A program made the translations under genes and the position numbers. A DNA stretch of 64,000 bases. Origin: Methylobacterium amylolyticum. GTDB taxonomy: Bacteria; Pseudomonadota; Alphaproteobacteria; Rhizobiales; Beijerinckiaceae. Under the pieces are notes generated by a model that saw nothing but the letters and a program-made list of their open reading frames with translations, ran no database searches and was not told where the DNA came from. Positions 8,962-18,500 of this stretch are shown here, piece by piece. The stretch spans positions 1-64,000 of the forward strand of contig NZ_JAUYZI010000035.1 in assembly GCF_030700245.1 (NCBI RefSeq), read 5' to 3'. Each line of letters begins with the position of its first letter. Within the stretch, counting starts at the first letter, position 1.

Positions 8962-9282
8962 ATGTTCCGTTTCCTGGCCCGCCTGCTCGGATTCCTGCTG
9001 ATGGCCGGCGGCTTCGTGGCGCTGGTCTACGACGGGGCCCGCTCCATCGCCAACAACGGCCTGCGGGTGACGCCGCTCTCCGAGGTGATCCTCACCCTGT
9101 TCAAGGACAAGGCCGGCGCGCTCCAGGCCGGGGTCGAGGGCACGGCGCCCTGGCTGTGGAACCTGCTGGTGCTGCCGCTGACCCTCGCGCCGGCCTCCCT
9201 GGTCGGCCTTGGGCTCGGCGCCGCGCTGCTGTGGCTCGGCCAGCCCGGCCGCGAGCCGATCGGCTTCCTGACGCGGCCCTGA
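8962..9282 (+). CDS. Conserved small membrane protein with two hydrophobic segments
   Basis: The 106-aa product has hydrophobic helices at about residues 4-24 and 70-95, joined by a polar loop. It resembles short proteins of Hyphomicrobiales that automated pipelines label PetM-like, but there is no cytochrome b6f context here. It is convergent with the LOV gene; no function is assigned. Confidence 0.6.
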   Translation: MFRFLARLLGFLLMAGGFVALVYDGARSIANNGLRVTPLSEVILTLFKDKAGALQAGVEGTAPWLWNLLVLPLTLAPASLVGLGLGAALLWLGQPGREPIGFLTRP

Positions 9283-9300
9283 GAGTCCGCGCTCGCGCGT

Positions 9301-9783
9301 TCAGCCGCGCGCCGCCAGGGCGGCCTCGGCCTCGGCCAAGCGCTCCTTCAGCCGCGCGATCTCGGCGTTGAGGTCGTAGTGCTCGGTGACGTCGAGCTGC
9401 GAGGCGAAGAAGTAGACGACCTGACCCGCCCCGTCGCGCACCGGCCCGAGATAGAGGGCGTTGCGGAAGGTGGTTCCGTCCTTGCGGTAGTTCAGCAGGT
9501 CGATCTGGATGTCGGCCTCCTCGCGGATCGCGGCGCGGATCCGGTCGACCGCCGCCGGGTCGGTCCCCGGCCCCTGGAGGAAGCGGCAGTTGCGCCCCGT
9601 CACCTCCAGCCGGGTGTAGCCGGTGAGCTTCAGGAAGGCGTCGTTGGCGAAGACGATCGGGTTGTCGAACTGGCGCGGATCGGTGACGATCATCGGCATG
9701 CGGGTCGCCCGCACCGCCGCCGCGAACGGGTCGCCCACGTGCGACTCCGCCTGCAGATTGCCTGTGGTCCCGCCCGTAGCCAC
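9301..9783 (-). CDS. Short LOV-domain blue-light photoreceptor with C-terminal coiled coil
   Basis: The 160-aa protein is a single LOV (PAS) domain. The photoactive cysteine motif GRNCRFLQG is intact (Cys at about residue 66). The FMN-contacting Asn residues lie in LNYRKDG and FRNAL, and the C-terminal Gln is in FFASQLD. In known LOV domains blue light forms a cysteinyl-FMN adduct. A heptad-like helix (about residues 137-160) follows and could mediate dimer signalling. There is no kinase or HTH domain, so output would need a partner. The GTG start at 9783 follows a GAAGGGGGG ribosome-binding site. Divergent from msrA. Confidence 0.85.
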   Translation of the reverse strand: MATGGTTGNLQAESHVGDPFAAAVRATRMPMIVTDPRQFDNPIVFANDAFLKLTGYTRLEVTGRNCRFLQGPGTDPAAVDRIRAAIREEADIQIDLLNYRKDGTTFRNALYLGPVRDGAGQVVYFFASQLDVTEHYDLNAEIARLKERLAEAEAALAARG

Positions 9784-9961
9784 CGGCTGAGCCCCCCTTC
9801 GCGATGCGCCGTCGTTCCGTGCGTCTAAAATCAGAAAACTGCGGCCAAGGTCCAGTCCCGCGAGCGGTTTCCGCGTGCGTCGCGACACCGGACCGGCGGG
9901 GCGCTTCCGCGCGGGCGGCCCCGACCCCATATCTCGCGGTGATCCGAGACGAGGCGACCCG

Positions 9962-10618
9962 ATGTTCCTGTTCCGCAAGCGCGCCGAGATGCCGAACCCC
10001 GCCGATGCCCTGCCGGGGCGCCCGACCCCGCTGCCGACCGCGCGGACGCACTTCGTCAACGGCAACCCGCTGAAGGGGCCCTACCCGCCGGGCACCGAGA
10101 CGATCGTGCTCGGCCTCGGCTGCTTCTGGGGGGCCGAGCGCCGCTTCTGGCAGATCCCCGAGGGCGTGTTCGTGACGGCGGTGGGCTACGCCGGCGGCTA
10201 CACCCCGAACCCGACCTACGAGGAGGTCTGCTCCGGCCGGACCGGCCACAACGAGGTGGTGCTGGTGGCCTTCGACCCCGCGGTGCTGCCGCTCGACGCC
10301 GTGCTGCGGACCTTCTTCGAGAGCCACGATCCGACTCAGGGGATGCGCCAGGGCAACGATGTCGGCACGCAGTACCGCTCCGGCATCTACACCGGCGGCC
10401 CCGGGCAGGAGGCGACCGCCCAGGCGGTGCGGGCGGCCTATGCGGCGGCGCTCAAGGACCAGGGGTTCCCGGACGTGACAACCGAGATCGTGCCCCTGAC
10501 GGAGTTCTACTTCGCCGAGGAGTACCACCAGCAGTACCTCGCCAAGAATCCGGGCGGCTATTGCGGGCTCGGCGGCACCGGCGTGAGCTGCCCGGTCGGC
10601 GTCGGGGTCGCGGCCTGA
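9962..10618 (+). CDS. msrA: Peptide methionine-S-sulfoxide reductase
   Basis: The 218-aa enzyme reduces methionine S-sulfoxide in proteins. The catalytic motif GCFWGAERRFW is present near residue 52, with GYAGGYTPNPTYEEVCSGRTGHNE. A C-terminal cysteine pair (GGYCGLGGTGVSC) provides resolving cysteines. The ATG at 9962 fits the family; upstream in-frame residues are shadow-like. It is divergent from the LOV gene, which would fit a photo-oxidative stress theme, though that link is inference. Confidence 0.95.
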   Translation: MFLFRKRAEMPNPADALPGRPTPLPTARTHFVNGNPLKGPYPPGTETIVLGLGCFWGAERRFWQIPEGVFVTAVGYAGGYTPNPTYEEVCSGRTGHNEVVLVAFDPAVLPLDAVLRTFFESHDPTQGMRQGNDVGTQYRSGIYTGGPGQEATAQAVRAAYAAALKDQGFPDVTTEIVPLTEFYFAEEYHQQYLAKNPGGYCGLGGTGVSCPVGVGVAA

Positions 10619-10687
10619 CCGGCCCTCGCCGGCCGGCCGCCGCGCCCCAGATGGCGGGCGGATGGACACCGTGAGGAGAGGCCGGCC

Positions 10688-10981
10688 GTGACGCAGGATA
10701 CCCCGGAGATCGACGTCACCGCCCGCCGGCTGGCCGAGTCCGTCTACGTCGCCTTCGCGCAGCAGGCGACGATGCCGGCCCACCCGCTGGCCGAGCAGAC
10801 GGTGGTGACGCGGCTCGTCGAAGCGATCCGCGGCCGGCTGCCCGGCGGCTCGGGCGACGAGATCGCGGCGGCGATCAACGGGGCGCTCGACGCCTGGGAG
10901 GCGCGGGAGCCCGAGGTCCGGGGCCCGCGCGTCGCCGCGGTCGATCTGGCCGCCGGGACGGCGACCCTGCGTCCGGCGTGA
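10688..10981 (+). CDS. Small hypothetical protein
   Basis: The 97-aa product is not recognised. It is mostly alpha-helical in appearance (LAESVYVAFAQQA, VVTRLVEAIRGRL) with no signal or membrane segment. The GTG start follows a GAGGAGAGG ribosome-binding site by about 8 bases. It is convergent with mepA. Confidence 0.55.
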   Translation: MTQDTPEIDVTARRLAESVYVAFAQQATMPAHPLAEQTVVTRLVEAIRGRLPGGSGDEIAAAINGALDAWEAREPEVRGPRVAAVDLAAGTATLRPA

Positions 10982-10985
10982 TCCG

Positions 10986-11900
10986 TCAGGGCGCCGTCAG
11001 CACCGCCCGGCAGGCCGCCGGGAGGGCCGCCATCGTCATCGGCGGCTTCGGCTTGGGCTTCACCTTCGGCGGCTTGGGGTGGAGGATCGCGTCCGAGAAC
11101 CAGTAGGCGAGGTCGCCGCAGCCGTCGCCGGAGGGCGGCGGGTCCTGCGACTGGCAATCGTCCTGGCCGGCGGGGCAGGCCAGCCGGATATGGTAGTGGT
11201 AATTGTGCCCGTACATCGGGCGCACCTTCGACAGCCAGCGCCCGCCCCCGGCCTCGCGGCACAGGGCCTTCTTGATCGCCGCGTTGACGAAGATCCGCTC
11301 CACCTCCGGCTGCTCGGCGGTGAGCTTGATCAGTTGCAGGTGCTGCGGCGTCCAGACGTTCGGGTCGATGTCGAGGCGGTCCGCCCGGACCATGTCGGTG
11401 GCCGAGGTCTCCTCGCGCTCGGCCCGGCTCATGCGGTGGCCCGGCATCGGCGTCAGCCACACGTCGGCGTCGATGCCGATCTGGTGCGAGGCGTGGCCGG
11501 TGAGCATCGGGCCGCCGCGGGGCTGGGACATGTCGCCGACGAGCAGACCCGGCCAGCCGACGCGGGTCGCCTTGGACGAGAGGCGCTCGACGAAGTCGAC
11601 GAGGTAGGGCGTCCCCCACATCCGGTTGCGCGAGGGGCGCATCACCTGCCAGTTCGGCCCGTCGAGCGGCAGCGCCTCGCCCCCCGAGAAGCAGCCCTTG
11701 GCGTAGAAGCCGTGGATGCGCGCGGGCCCGGCGGCGCCGCGGGTGACGCGGCCGAACAGGGCCTTGGCCGGGGTGCCCGGCGCGTCGGGATTCTCCAGCG
11801 GGGGCAAGGGCTTCGGGTTGACGCTGCCCCGGTCCTGGGCCTGCGCCCCGGTGCTGAGGGCCGCGAGGGCGACGAGGCAGGCGAGGCGCGGGATCGGCAT
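10986..11900 (-). CDS. mepA: Penicillin-insensitive murein endopeptidase
   Basis: The 304-aa periplasmic Zn metallopeptidase (LAS/M74 family) cuts D-Ala-meso-DAP cross-links in peptidoglycan. A signal peptide runs from the ATG at 11900 to about TGAQAQ. Zn ligands are visible in GHASHQIGIDADVW and in the C-terminal HNYHYHIRL. Six or more cysteines suggest disulfides. It is longer than the E. coli enzyme because of a C-terminal Lys/Pro-rich section. Divergent from the PRC-barrel gene. Confidence 0.93.
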   Translation of the reverse strand: MPIPRLACLVALAALSTGAQAQDRGSVNPKPLPPLENPDAPGTPAKALFGRVTRGAAGPARIHGFYAKGCFSGGEALPLDGPNWQVMRPSRNRMWGTPYLVDFVERLSSKATRVGWPGLLVGDMSQPRGGPMLTGHASHQIGIDADVWLTPMPGHRMSRAEREETSATDMVRADRLDIDPNVWTPQHLQLIKLTAEQPEVERIFVNAAIKKALCREAGGGRWLSKVRPMYGHNYHYHIRLACPAGQDDCQSQDPPPSGDGCGDLAYWFSDAILHPKPPKVKPKPKPPMTMAALPAACRAVLTAP

Positions 11901-11932
11901 GCGGGTCCGGGAGCGGGCGGAGCGGGCGGTCC

Positions 11933-11958
11933 GGAACGTCGCCCGGCGCCGGGGCGTT
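11933..11958 (+). promoter_or_regulatory. Sigma-EcfG-type (general stress) promoter
   Basis: GGAAC at 11933-11937 and CGTT at 11955-11958 are separated by 17 bases. This matches the PhyR/EcfG-controlled promoter consensus of alphaproteobacteria. Transcription would begin near 11965, about 30 bases before the PRC-barrel start. Confidence 0.65.
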
Positions 11959-11995
11959 TTTCGGGCAGGATGTAACACAGTTCAGGGGGACCGCG

Positions 11996-12379
11996 ATGGC
12001 GCAGACGTCGGAGCCGGCGGCGCGGGAGCCGCGCAGCCTCATCGCCAGCGACCGGGTGATCGGCACCGACGTGCGCCGCCCCGACGGCACGAAAGTCGGG
12101 CGCATCGAGCGGCTGATGCTCGACAAGCTCTCGGGCCGGGTCGCCTACGCGGTGATGAGCTTCGGGGGATTCCTGGGGCTCGGCGAGGACTTCTACACCC
12201 TGCCCTGGAGCGTGCTGCGCTTCGAGCCGGACCAGGACGCCTACGTCGTCGACATCACCGAGGACCAGTTGCGCGCCGCGCCCGCGCGCACTCCCGAGGG
12301 CACCGATCCGGCCGAGGACGGCGCCTGGGAGGAGCAGATCCACCGCTACTACAACGCCGCGCCGTACTGGGGAATCTGA
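11996..12379 (+). CDS. PRC-barrel domain protein
   Basis: The 127-aa cytoplasmic protein has a PRC-barrel fold: LIASDRVIGTDVRRPDGTKVGRIE begins the barrel and FGGFLGLGEDFYTLPWSVLRF closes it. Standalone PRC-barrel proteins are often stress-induced and bind partner proteins or RNA-processing factors. The upstream EcfG-type promoter supports membership in the general stress regulon. Exact role unknown. Confidence 0.85.
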   Translation: MAQTSEPAAREPRSLIASDRVIGTDVRRPDGTKVGRIERLMLDKLSGRVAYAVMSFGGFLGLGEDFYTLPWSVLRFEPDQDAYVVDITEDQLRAAPARTPEGTDPAEDGAWEEQIHRYYNAAPYWGI

Positions 12380-12448
12380 CGGCGCCCGGGAGCCTCGCCG
12401 GGCGCGCGCGAGGAGGCGACGGCGGCATAGCCCGGATGACCGGACGGT

Positions 12449-13066
12449 TCACCCCTTGGACGGCCCGCACCAGCCCGGAAGGTAGCCCGCGTCCTTCGCC
12501 CTCGCGAGGCTCATCGCCTCCTCCAGGGCGGCGTCGAAATCGTTCTCGACGTGCTTCGCCTTGATGTTGCGGCGCAGGTAATCCGCCCACAGGAACTCGC
12601 TGAACGGCGTCGTGTCCTTGGCGAAGCCGCCCGCCCGGCGCAGTTCCCCGGCGAGGCTGCGGAACGGGTCGTCGGCGAGGTCGGCGATCACCTTCGGGAT
12701 GTCCTCGAACGGCTGCCGCACGCCCTTCGCGTCGTAGGGGTGCACCCAGGACTTGTGATCGCAGACCGTCCAGAACGCGTCCTTGTCGAGCTTGTGCAGG
12801 TCGGCGACCACCGTCACCAGCACGGCCTCCTGCCCCTCGGCCAGCAGGGCACGCGCCAAGTGGTGGTGATCGATGAGGTAGTGGTTCTTCTTGGGCCCGA
12901 GCAGCGTCGGGATCATGTGGGAACCGAGGAATTCCTTCTTCTTGTCGGGATCGTAGGTGCGCCAGCGGCGGCGCTTCTCCTCGACCTCGCGAAGCCCCAC
13001 CGTCATCTGCGTCGGGCGCAGCTCGGCGATCGGGACCAGCTTCAGCCGCGGTTCGCGGATGGCCAT
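12449..13066 (-). CDS. ParB/Srx-fold nuclease-like protein
   Basis: The 205-aa protein opens with a ParB-like N-terminal fold (LVPIAELRPTQMTVGLREVEEKR), then LIDHHHLARAL, the counterpart of the ParB GNHR-type catalytic or nucleotide site. It lacks the HTH and dimerisation domains of true chromosome-partitioning ParB. A role in nucleotide hydrolysis or binding is plausible but not shown, and it is not part of a parAB operon. Confidence 0.75.
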   Translation of the reverse strand: MAIREPRLKLVPIAELRPTQMTVGLREVEEKRRRWRTYDPDKKKEFLGSHMIPTLLGPKKNHYLIDHHHLARALLAEGQEAVLVTVVADLHKLDKDAFWTVCDHKSWVHPYDAKGVRQPFEDIPKVIADLADDPFRSLAGELRRAGGFAKDTTPFSEFLWADYLRRNIKAKHVENDFDAALEEAMSLARAKDAGYLPGWCGPSKG

Positions 13067-13415
13067 GCGTTCGTCTCCCCCGGAAACCTGTGCGCAGATG
13101 TCACACGGGCTGGCCGGAGGGAAGGCATCGCGCGGTCACGTTTCGCGGACCGGCGCGCACCGCAGTCGCCGAGGGACGGGACCCGGACGCATACGCGTCG
13201 CCCCGGCGGCGCGGCTCGAAAGGGGTGCGGGATCCGAGACTCGGCCGACGCCGCCGGCCCGAGATGCATCGGAGGCGCGTCCCGGGCCGGGTCCGGCAGG
13301 CCGTCGATCCCAATGGCGTCGGCGCCGATCCCGACCGGTTCGATCCGGCACGCGGCGCACCGCATTGGGGAGGCGGCCGGCGGTGAGATCGGCCGCCTGC
13401 GGGGTCTCTCGGGCG
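13067..13415. other. Intergenic stretch without a clear gene
   Basis: The stretch contains only shadow-like short frames. A GGCGGCC/GGCCGCC dyad lies at about 13371-13399, without a T tract, just downstream of the small minus-strand frame. No RNA gene was recognised. Confidence 0.4.
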
Positions 13416-13514
13416 TCAGAACGAGCGGTTGCGGGCACCGTGCGGACCGCCGTAGCGGCGACGCAGCCAGGAGACGACCTTGGGGAGGAGGAAGGCGATC
13501 AGGATCTTGCGCAC
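13416..13514 (-). CDS. Possible 32-aa basic amphipathic small protein
   Basis: A GTG-initiated frame encodes MRKILIAFLLPKVVSWLRRR followed by YGGPHGARNRSF. It has a hydrophobic helix with basic flanks and a Gly/Arg tail, as in many small membrane-associated proteins. Only a weak purine stretch precedes the start. It lies between xth and the ParB-like gene with no competing frame. Confidence 0.35.
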   Translation of the reverse strand: MRKILIAFLLPKVVSWLRRRYGGPHGARNRSF

Positions 13515-13577
13515 GGGCGGACTCGCATCATCACGGGGTTGTGAGCGAGCAATGTCCGGGGCCGTCCCGGGTTCCGC

Positions 13578-14387
13578 TCACAGCTCCAGCGTCAGCGTCA
13601 CCGGCGCGTGGTCGGAGGGGCGCTCCCAGCCACGGGCGTCGCGCAGCACCTCGACCTTGCGGACCGTGCCGGCGAGATCGGGCGAGACCCAGGCGTGGTC
13701 GAGGCGCCGGCCCTTGTCGGCGGCCGACCAGTCGGGGGAGCGGTAGCTCCACCACGTGTAGATCTTCTCGGGCTCCGGGGTGAGGTGGCGCGCCGCGTCG
13801 ATCCAGCCGGCCTCGCCGCGCAGGGTCTCCAGCGCCTCGGTCTCCACGGGGGTGTGGCTCACCACGTCGAGGAGCTGCTTGTGCGACCAGACGTCGTGCT
13901 CCAGCGGCGCGACGTTGAGGTCGCCGACCAGGATCGCCGGGCCCGAGACCCGCCGCCCGCCCCAGGCGCGCAGCTCCTGGAGGAAGTCGAGCTTGTGCGC
14001 GAATTTCAGGTTCAGCCCCCGGTCGGGCACGTCGCCGCCGGCCGGCACGTAGAAATCGTGGAGCACGATCCCCGCCGCCCCCCCGGCCTCCGGGCCGAGC
14101 ACCGCCGAGATGTGGCGGGCGTCCTGGCGCTCGCAGAAGCCCATCACGTCCCGGGTGTGCAGGGGGAAGCGCGACAGGATGGCGACGCCGTTGTAGCCCT
14201 TCTGGCCGGCATAGACGACGTGCTCGTAGCCCGAGCCCCGCAGCGCCTTCAGCGGGAAGGCGTCGTCCGGGCACTTGGTCTCCTGGAGGCAGAGCACGTC
14301 GGGCCGCTGCTCGGCGAGGACGCGCAGGACGAGGTCGATGCGCAGGCGCACCGAGTTGATGTTCCAGGAGGTGACGGTGAGGCGCAA
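13578..14387 (-). CDS. xth: Exodeoxyribonuclease III
   Basis: The 269-aa AP endonuclease/3'-5' exonuclease of base excision repair. Motifs are VTSWNINSVRLR at the N-terminus, LCLQETKCPDDAFP (metal-binding Glu), DLNVAPLEHDVW and the C-terminal PSDHAPVTL. The TTG at 14387 gives the canonical N-terminus; an in-frame ATG at 14438 would add 17 residues. The order xth-lolA-ftsK is common in alphaproteobacteria. Confidence 0.95.
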   Translation of the reverse strand: MRLTVTSWNINSVRLRIDLVLRVLAEQRPDVLCLQETKCPDDAFPLKALRGSGYEHVVYAGQKGYNGVAILSRFPLHTRDVMGFCERQDARHISAVLGPEAGGAAGIVLHDFYVPAGGDVPDRGLNLKFAHKLDFLQELRAWGGRRVSGPAILVGDLNVAPLEHDVWSHKQLLDVVSHTPVETEALETLRGEAGWIDAARHLTPEPEKIYTWWSYRSPDWSAADKGRRLDHAWVSPDLAGTVRKVEVLRDARGWERPSDHAPVTLTLEL

Positions 14388-14442
14388 CGCGGGGAACTCT
14401 GTGCGGGACGGACCGGGCGAGCGCCTGAGAGAACTCAAAACC

Positions 14443-15402
14443 TCACTGGCGCTGCGACTGCTGGAGTGCCTGCTGCGCCGCCTTGTCCTCGGCGCGGCCG
14501 TAATTGATGAAGAACAGACCGCCGTCGAGGCTCTTGCCCTTCTGGAGGTTCGAGAGCTGCACGATCGTGAGGTAGCCCTGCGGGTCGGTGATCCGCCACT
14601 GCGACAGGGTCTTCACGTCGGCGTCGAAGAAGAGCTGGATCTTCGAGGTGCCGCCGAAGGTCGCCCGGTCCTCCAGGCTGATGCGCACCCCGCCGGGATC
14701 GTTGCTCACGTCGGTGACGCTGAGGTCGCGGGCGAGGTCGATCTTCTCCCGCAGCAGGAATTTCAGCGGGGTCTGGGCGATGAAGTAGAGATCCTGCGTC
14801 GCGAGCTTGCGGTCGCGCACCGCCACCGAGGTGCCGTCGGCCACCACTTCCAGCGGCGAGGGCTGGTCGTAGTCGAAGCGCAGCCGCCCGGGCTTGGCGA
14901 TGTAGAGCTTCCCGCCGATCCGCCGCCCGTCCGCGCCGATCTGCATGAACGCGCCGGTGAGCGTCGACATGCCGTTGAAGTAGGCGTTGGCCTGGGCGAG
15001 CACGGTCGCCGCGTCCGCCGGCTCGGCGGCGGCGGGCGCCACGGGGGTGCCGACCGCCGCGACCCGCGGCTCGGCCGCCCTGGACTCGGCCCCCTTCTCG
15101 GCGCCCTTCGCGCCGGGCTTGATGCTGGCGGTCTTGTCCGGGGCGCCCTTCTCGGTCCCCCCCTTCTCCGCAGCCTTGGCGTCCTTCTTCGGCGCCGGCT
15201 TCTTGGCGGCCGGGGCGGGCGCGGGAGCCGGGGCGGCCTCGGGGGCCGGCTCGGGCGCGGGCTGCTCCTTGCGGCCGAACAGCCCGTCGAGGAACGAGCT
15301 CACCTGCGCCTGCGCCGGCGCGGCGACGAGAAGGGGCGCGAGGGCGAGCCACAGGCCCGCCGCGAGCTGGGGGCCGGCTGTGCGCGTGCGGCGGCCGATC
15401 AT
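14443..15402 (-). CDS. lolA: LolA-family outer-membrane lipoprotein carrier
   Basis: The 319-aa periplasmic carrier shuttles lipoproteins from LolCDE to the outer membrane. It has a signal peptide (to about APAQAQ), a long Ala/Pro/Lys linker (residues about 40-120, unusual against the roughly 180-aa core in E. coli) and then the LolA fold (NAYFNGMSTLTGAFMQ, GGKLYIAKPGRLRFDY, ITDPQGYLTIVQLSN). A GAGGAG ribosome-binding site precedes the ATG. Confidence 0.92.
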   Translation of the reverse strand: MIGRRTRTAGPQLAAGLWLALAPLLVAAPAQAQVSSFLDGLFGRKEQPAPEPAPEAAPAPAPAPAAKKPAPKKDAKAAEKGGTEKGAPDKTASIKPGAKGAEKGAESRAAEPRVAAVGTPVAPAAAEPADAATVLAQANAYFNGMSTLTGAFMQIGADGRRIGGKLYIAKPGRLRFDYDQPSPLEVVADGTSVAVRDRKLATQDLYFIAQTPLKFLLREKIDLARDLSVTDVSNDPGGVRISLEDRATFGGTSKIQLFFDADVKTLSQWRITDPQGYLTIVQLSNLQKGKSLDGGLFFINYGRAEDKAAQQALQQSQRQ

Positions 15403-15529
15403 CGGCAAACTCTCCTCGGGGCCTGCGGGCGACGCGCGGCCCGGGCGGAAACGGCGGGCGGGACTCGTCCGCTTAGAGCCCCGCCCTGTGGCGAAGATGC
15501 GACGCGCGCGCCGCGACGTCTCGCCGGGA

Positions 15530-18500
15530 TCAGTCGTCGTCGTAGGCCACCCCGGCGCCGTGGGGTGCACCGGCGACGAGGATCTCGCGCTTGCCGGCGT
15601 GGTTGGCCGGCCCGACGATGCCCTCAATCTCCATCCGCTCCATGATCGAGGCGGCGCGGTTGTAGCCGATCTGGAGCCGGCGCTGGATGTAGCTCGTCGA
15701 GGCCTTCTCGTCGCGCAGCACCACCTCGATGGCCTGCTTGTACAGCTCGTCCGAGTCTCCTCCGGCTGCCGCCGCAAAGGCGCCGATGTCGAACACCGTG
15801 GCCTCCTCGGCCTCCTCGGCGCGCTCGGCCTTCTCGGCCTTGGCGCCGCGGCCGGACTTGCCCTCCTTCGGCGCATCCTCCGGCGCGTCGTCGGCGGTGA
15901 CCGCATCGAGGTAGCTGGGCCGGCCCTGGCGCTTGAGGTGGGCGACCACGCTCTCGACCTCGCTGTCCGAGCAGAACGGCCCGTGCACCCGCGTCGTGCG
16001 CCCGCCCCCGGCCATGAACAGCATGTCGCCCTGGCCCAGCAACTGCTCCGCGCCCATCTCGCCCAGGATCGTCCGGCTGTCGATCTTGCTGGTCACCTGG
16101 AAGCTGATCCGGGTCGGGAAGTTCGCCTTGATCGTGCCGGTGATCACGTCCACCGACGGACGCTGCGTGGCCATGATCAGGTGGATGCCCGCCGCCCGCG
16201 CCATCTGTGCAAGCCGCTGGATCGCCCCCTCGATGTCCTTGCCCGCCACCATCATCAGGTCGGCCATCTCGTCGACCACGATCACGATGTAGGGGAGCGC
16301 GGAGAGGTCCATCTCCTCCTGCTCGAACACGGCCTCGCCGGTCTCGCGGTTGAACCCGGTCTGGACCGTGCGGGTGATGACCTCGCCCCGATCCCGGGCC
16401 TCCTTCATCCGGGCGTTGTAGCCGTCGATGTTGCGCACGGCGATCTTGGCCATCTTCTTGTAGCGCTCCTCCATCTCGCGCACGGCCCATTTGAGGGCGA
16501 TGACCGCCTTCTTCGGGTCGATGACGACGGGGGAGAGCAGGTGCGGGATGCCGTCGTAGACCGACAGCTCCAGCATCTTGGGGTCGACCATGATGAGGCG
16601 GCACTCCTCCGGTTTCAGCCGGTAGAGCAGGCTGAGGATCATGGTGTTGATCGCCACCGACTTGCCCGAGCCGGTGGTGCCGGCCACGAGCAGGTGCGGC
16701 ATGCGCGCGAGGTCGGCGATGATCGGCTCGCCGCCGATGTTCTTGCCCAGACACAGCGCGAGCTTGTGCTTGCTCTCGTAGAAGTCCGGCACCGAGAGCA
16801 GCTCGCGCAGGTACACGGTCTCGCGGACCTCGTTCGGCAGCTCGATGCCGATGACGTTGCGGCCGGGCACGACCGCGACGCGGGCCGAGACCGCCGACAT
16901 CGAGCGGGCGATGTCGTCCGACAGGCCGATGACGCGGCTGGACTTGGTGCCGGGGGCGGGCTCCAGCTCGTAGAGGGTGACGACCGGGCCCGGGCGCACC
17001 GCCAGGATGTCGCCGCGCACGCCGAAATCCTGCACCGTCTGCTGGAGGTTGAGGGCGTTCTGCTCCAGCACGTCGGCGTCGACTTCCTGCGCGTCGCTGC
17101 CCTGCGGCTGGGCCAGCAGATCCAGCGACGGCAGCGTGTAGTCGGCGTTCTCGACGCTCGCGATCTCGAGGTGGCGGTTGGCCGGGATCCGGTGGGTCCG
17201 CGGCGCGACCACCGGCACGGACGGCGCCGGGGCGGCGGGCTCCTCCGCGAAGGGCAAGGGCGTAACGGACTCGGCCGCGACGGGCTCGGGTTCGCCGGCC
17301 GCCGGCTCCCCGGCCGTGATCTCCGCGATGGCGGGCTCCTCGACGGGCTCGGGCGCCGGGGCGAGCCGGCCGCGCAGCAGCACGGGACGCGGCGGGATCG
17401 GGATCACGACCCGCTCGGCGGGCTCGGCCGCGACGCTTGCGGGGGCCGGCGCGGGCTCGACGGGCGCTGCCGGGACGAACGGCGCCGGGACGAACGGCGC
17501 CGGCACGGCCGCCGGGACGGCCTCGGCCTCGGGCGCGGCCGGGCGGGCGGGCTGGCCGGCCGCGCGGATCGCGGCGCGGGCCGCCATGGCGCAGAGCGCG
17601 CGGCGCGGCGCCGCGGGAACGGGCTCGGCCGGAGCGGTCTCGGCGACCGGCGGGGTCTCGGCGGGAGGCGCCTGCGCGGCGCTGCCGGGCCCGAAGACCA
17701 GCGACAGGGCGGGCCGGACGGGGAGGAAGGCCACGTGGTTGGCGGCCTCCGCGCCCTCACGGTCGTCCTGGCGGCTGCCGTTGTCCTGGCCGTCGGCCGG
17801 AAGCGGCGGCTGGTCGAAGCGCACGAGCCGGTCGAGGACGTAGACCGGCTTCGGCGGCAGCGCCCGCAGCAGCGAGATGTCGACCGGCACCGAGACGAAG
17901 CGCTCGGCCGCCTCCAGCGGCATGGGCGCGCTCACCCGGGCGATCCCGATCGCGTCGATCCCGGCCGCGACCGGTTCGCCGGGGACGATGGCGGGCGGGG
18001 CGGCCTCGGGGACGGCTCCGGGCTCCAGCCCCGCCCAGACCTCGACCGACGACCAGTCGTCGCCGAACCAGGGCTGCGCCCCCGACCAGTCGGGCAGGTC
18101 CGACCAGTCGCGCGGCTCGGCCGGGACGGACGCGACGGCCTCGGCGACGCGGTCGACGGGGGCGGGTGCCGGGACCGGCGGGACGGGCTCGATATGCGCG
18201 GTCGAGGCCGACAGCTCGACGGCCGGGCGGGCGGGGCGCCGGTCGGGCGTGCGGAAGTAGCGCACGCCGGGCGGGGCGACGAAGGGCTGGCGCCAGAGCG
18301 GCACGTCGGCCGGCACGGCCTCCGCGACGCGGGTCTCCGCCTCGCGCTCGACCGTGCGGGCCGCCTCGACCCGGACGGCTTCGGCGCGCACGGCGTCCTC
18401 GCGGGCGGTCTCGACGGCGACGAGCGCCGCCTGGGCCTCGGCGCGGGCGCGCTCCAGAGCGACGCGCTCGGCCTCCAGGGCGCGCTGGCGGCGCTCCTGC

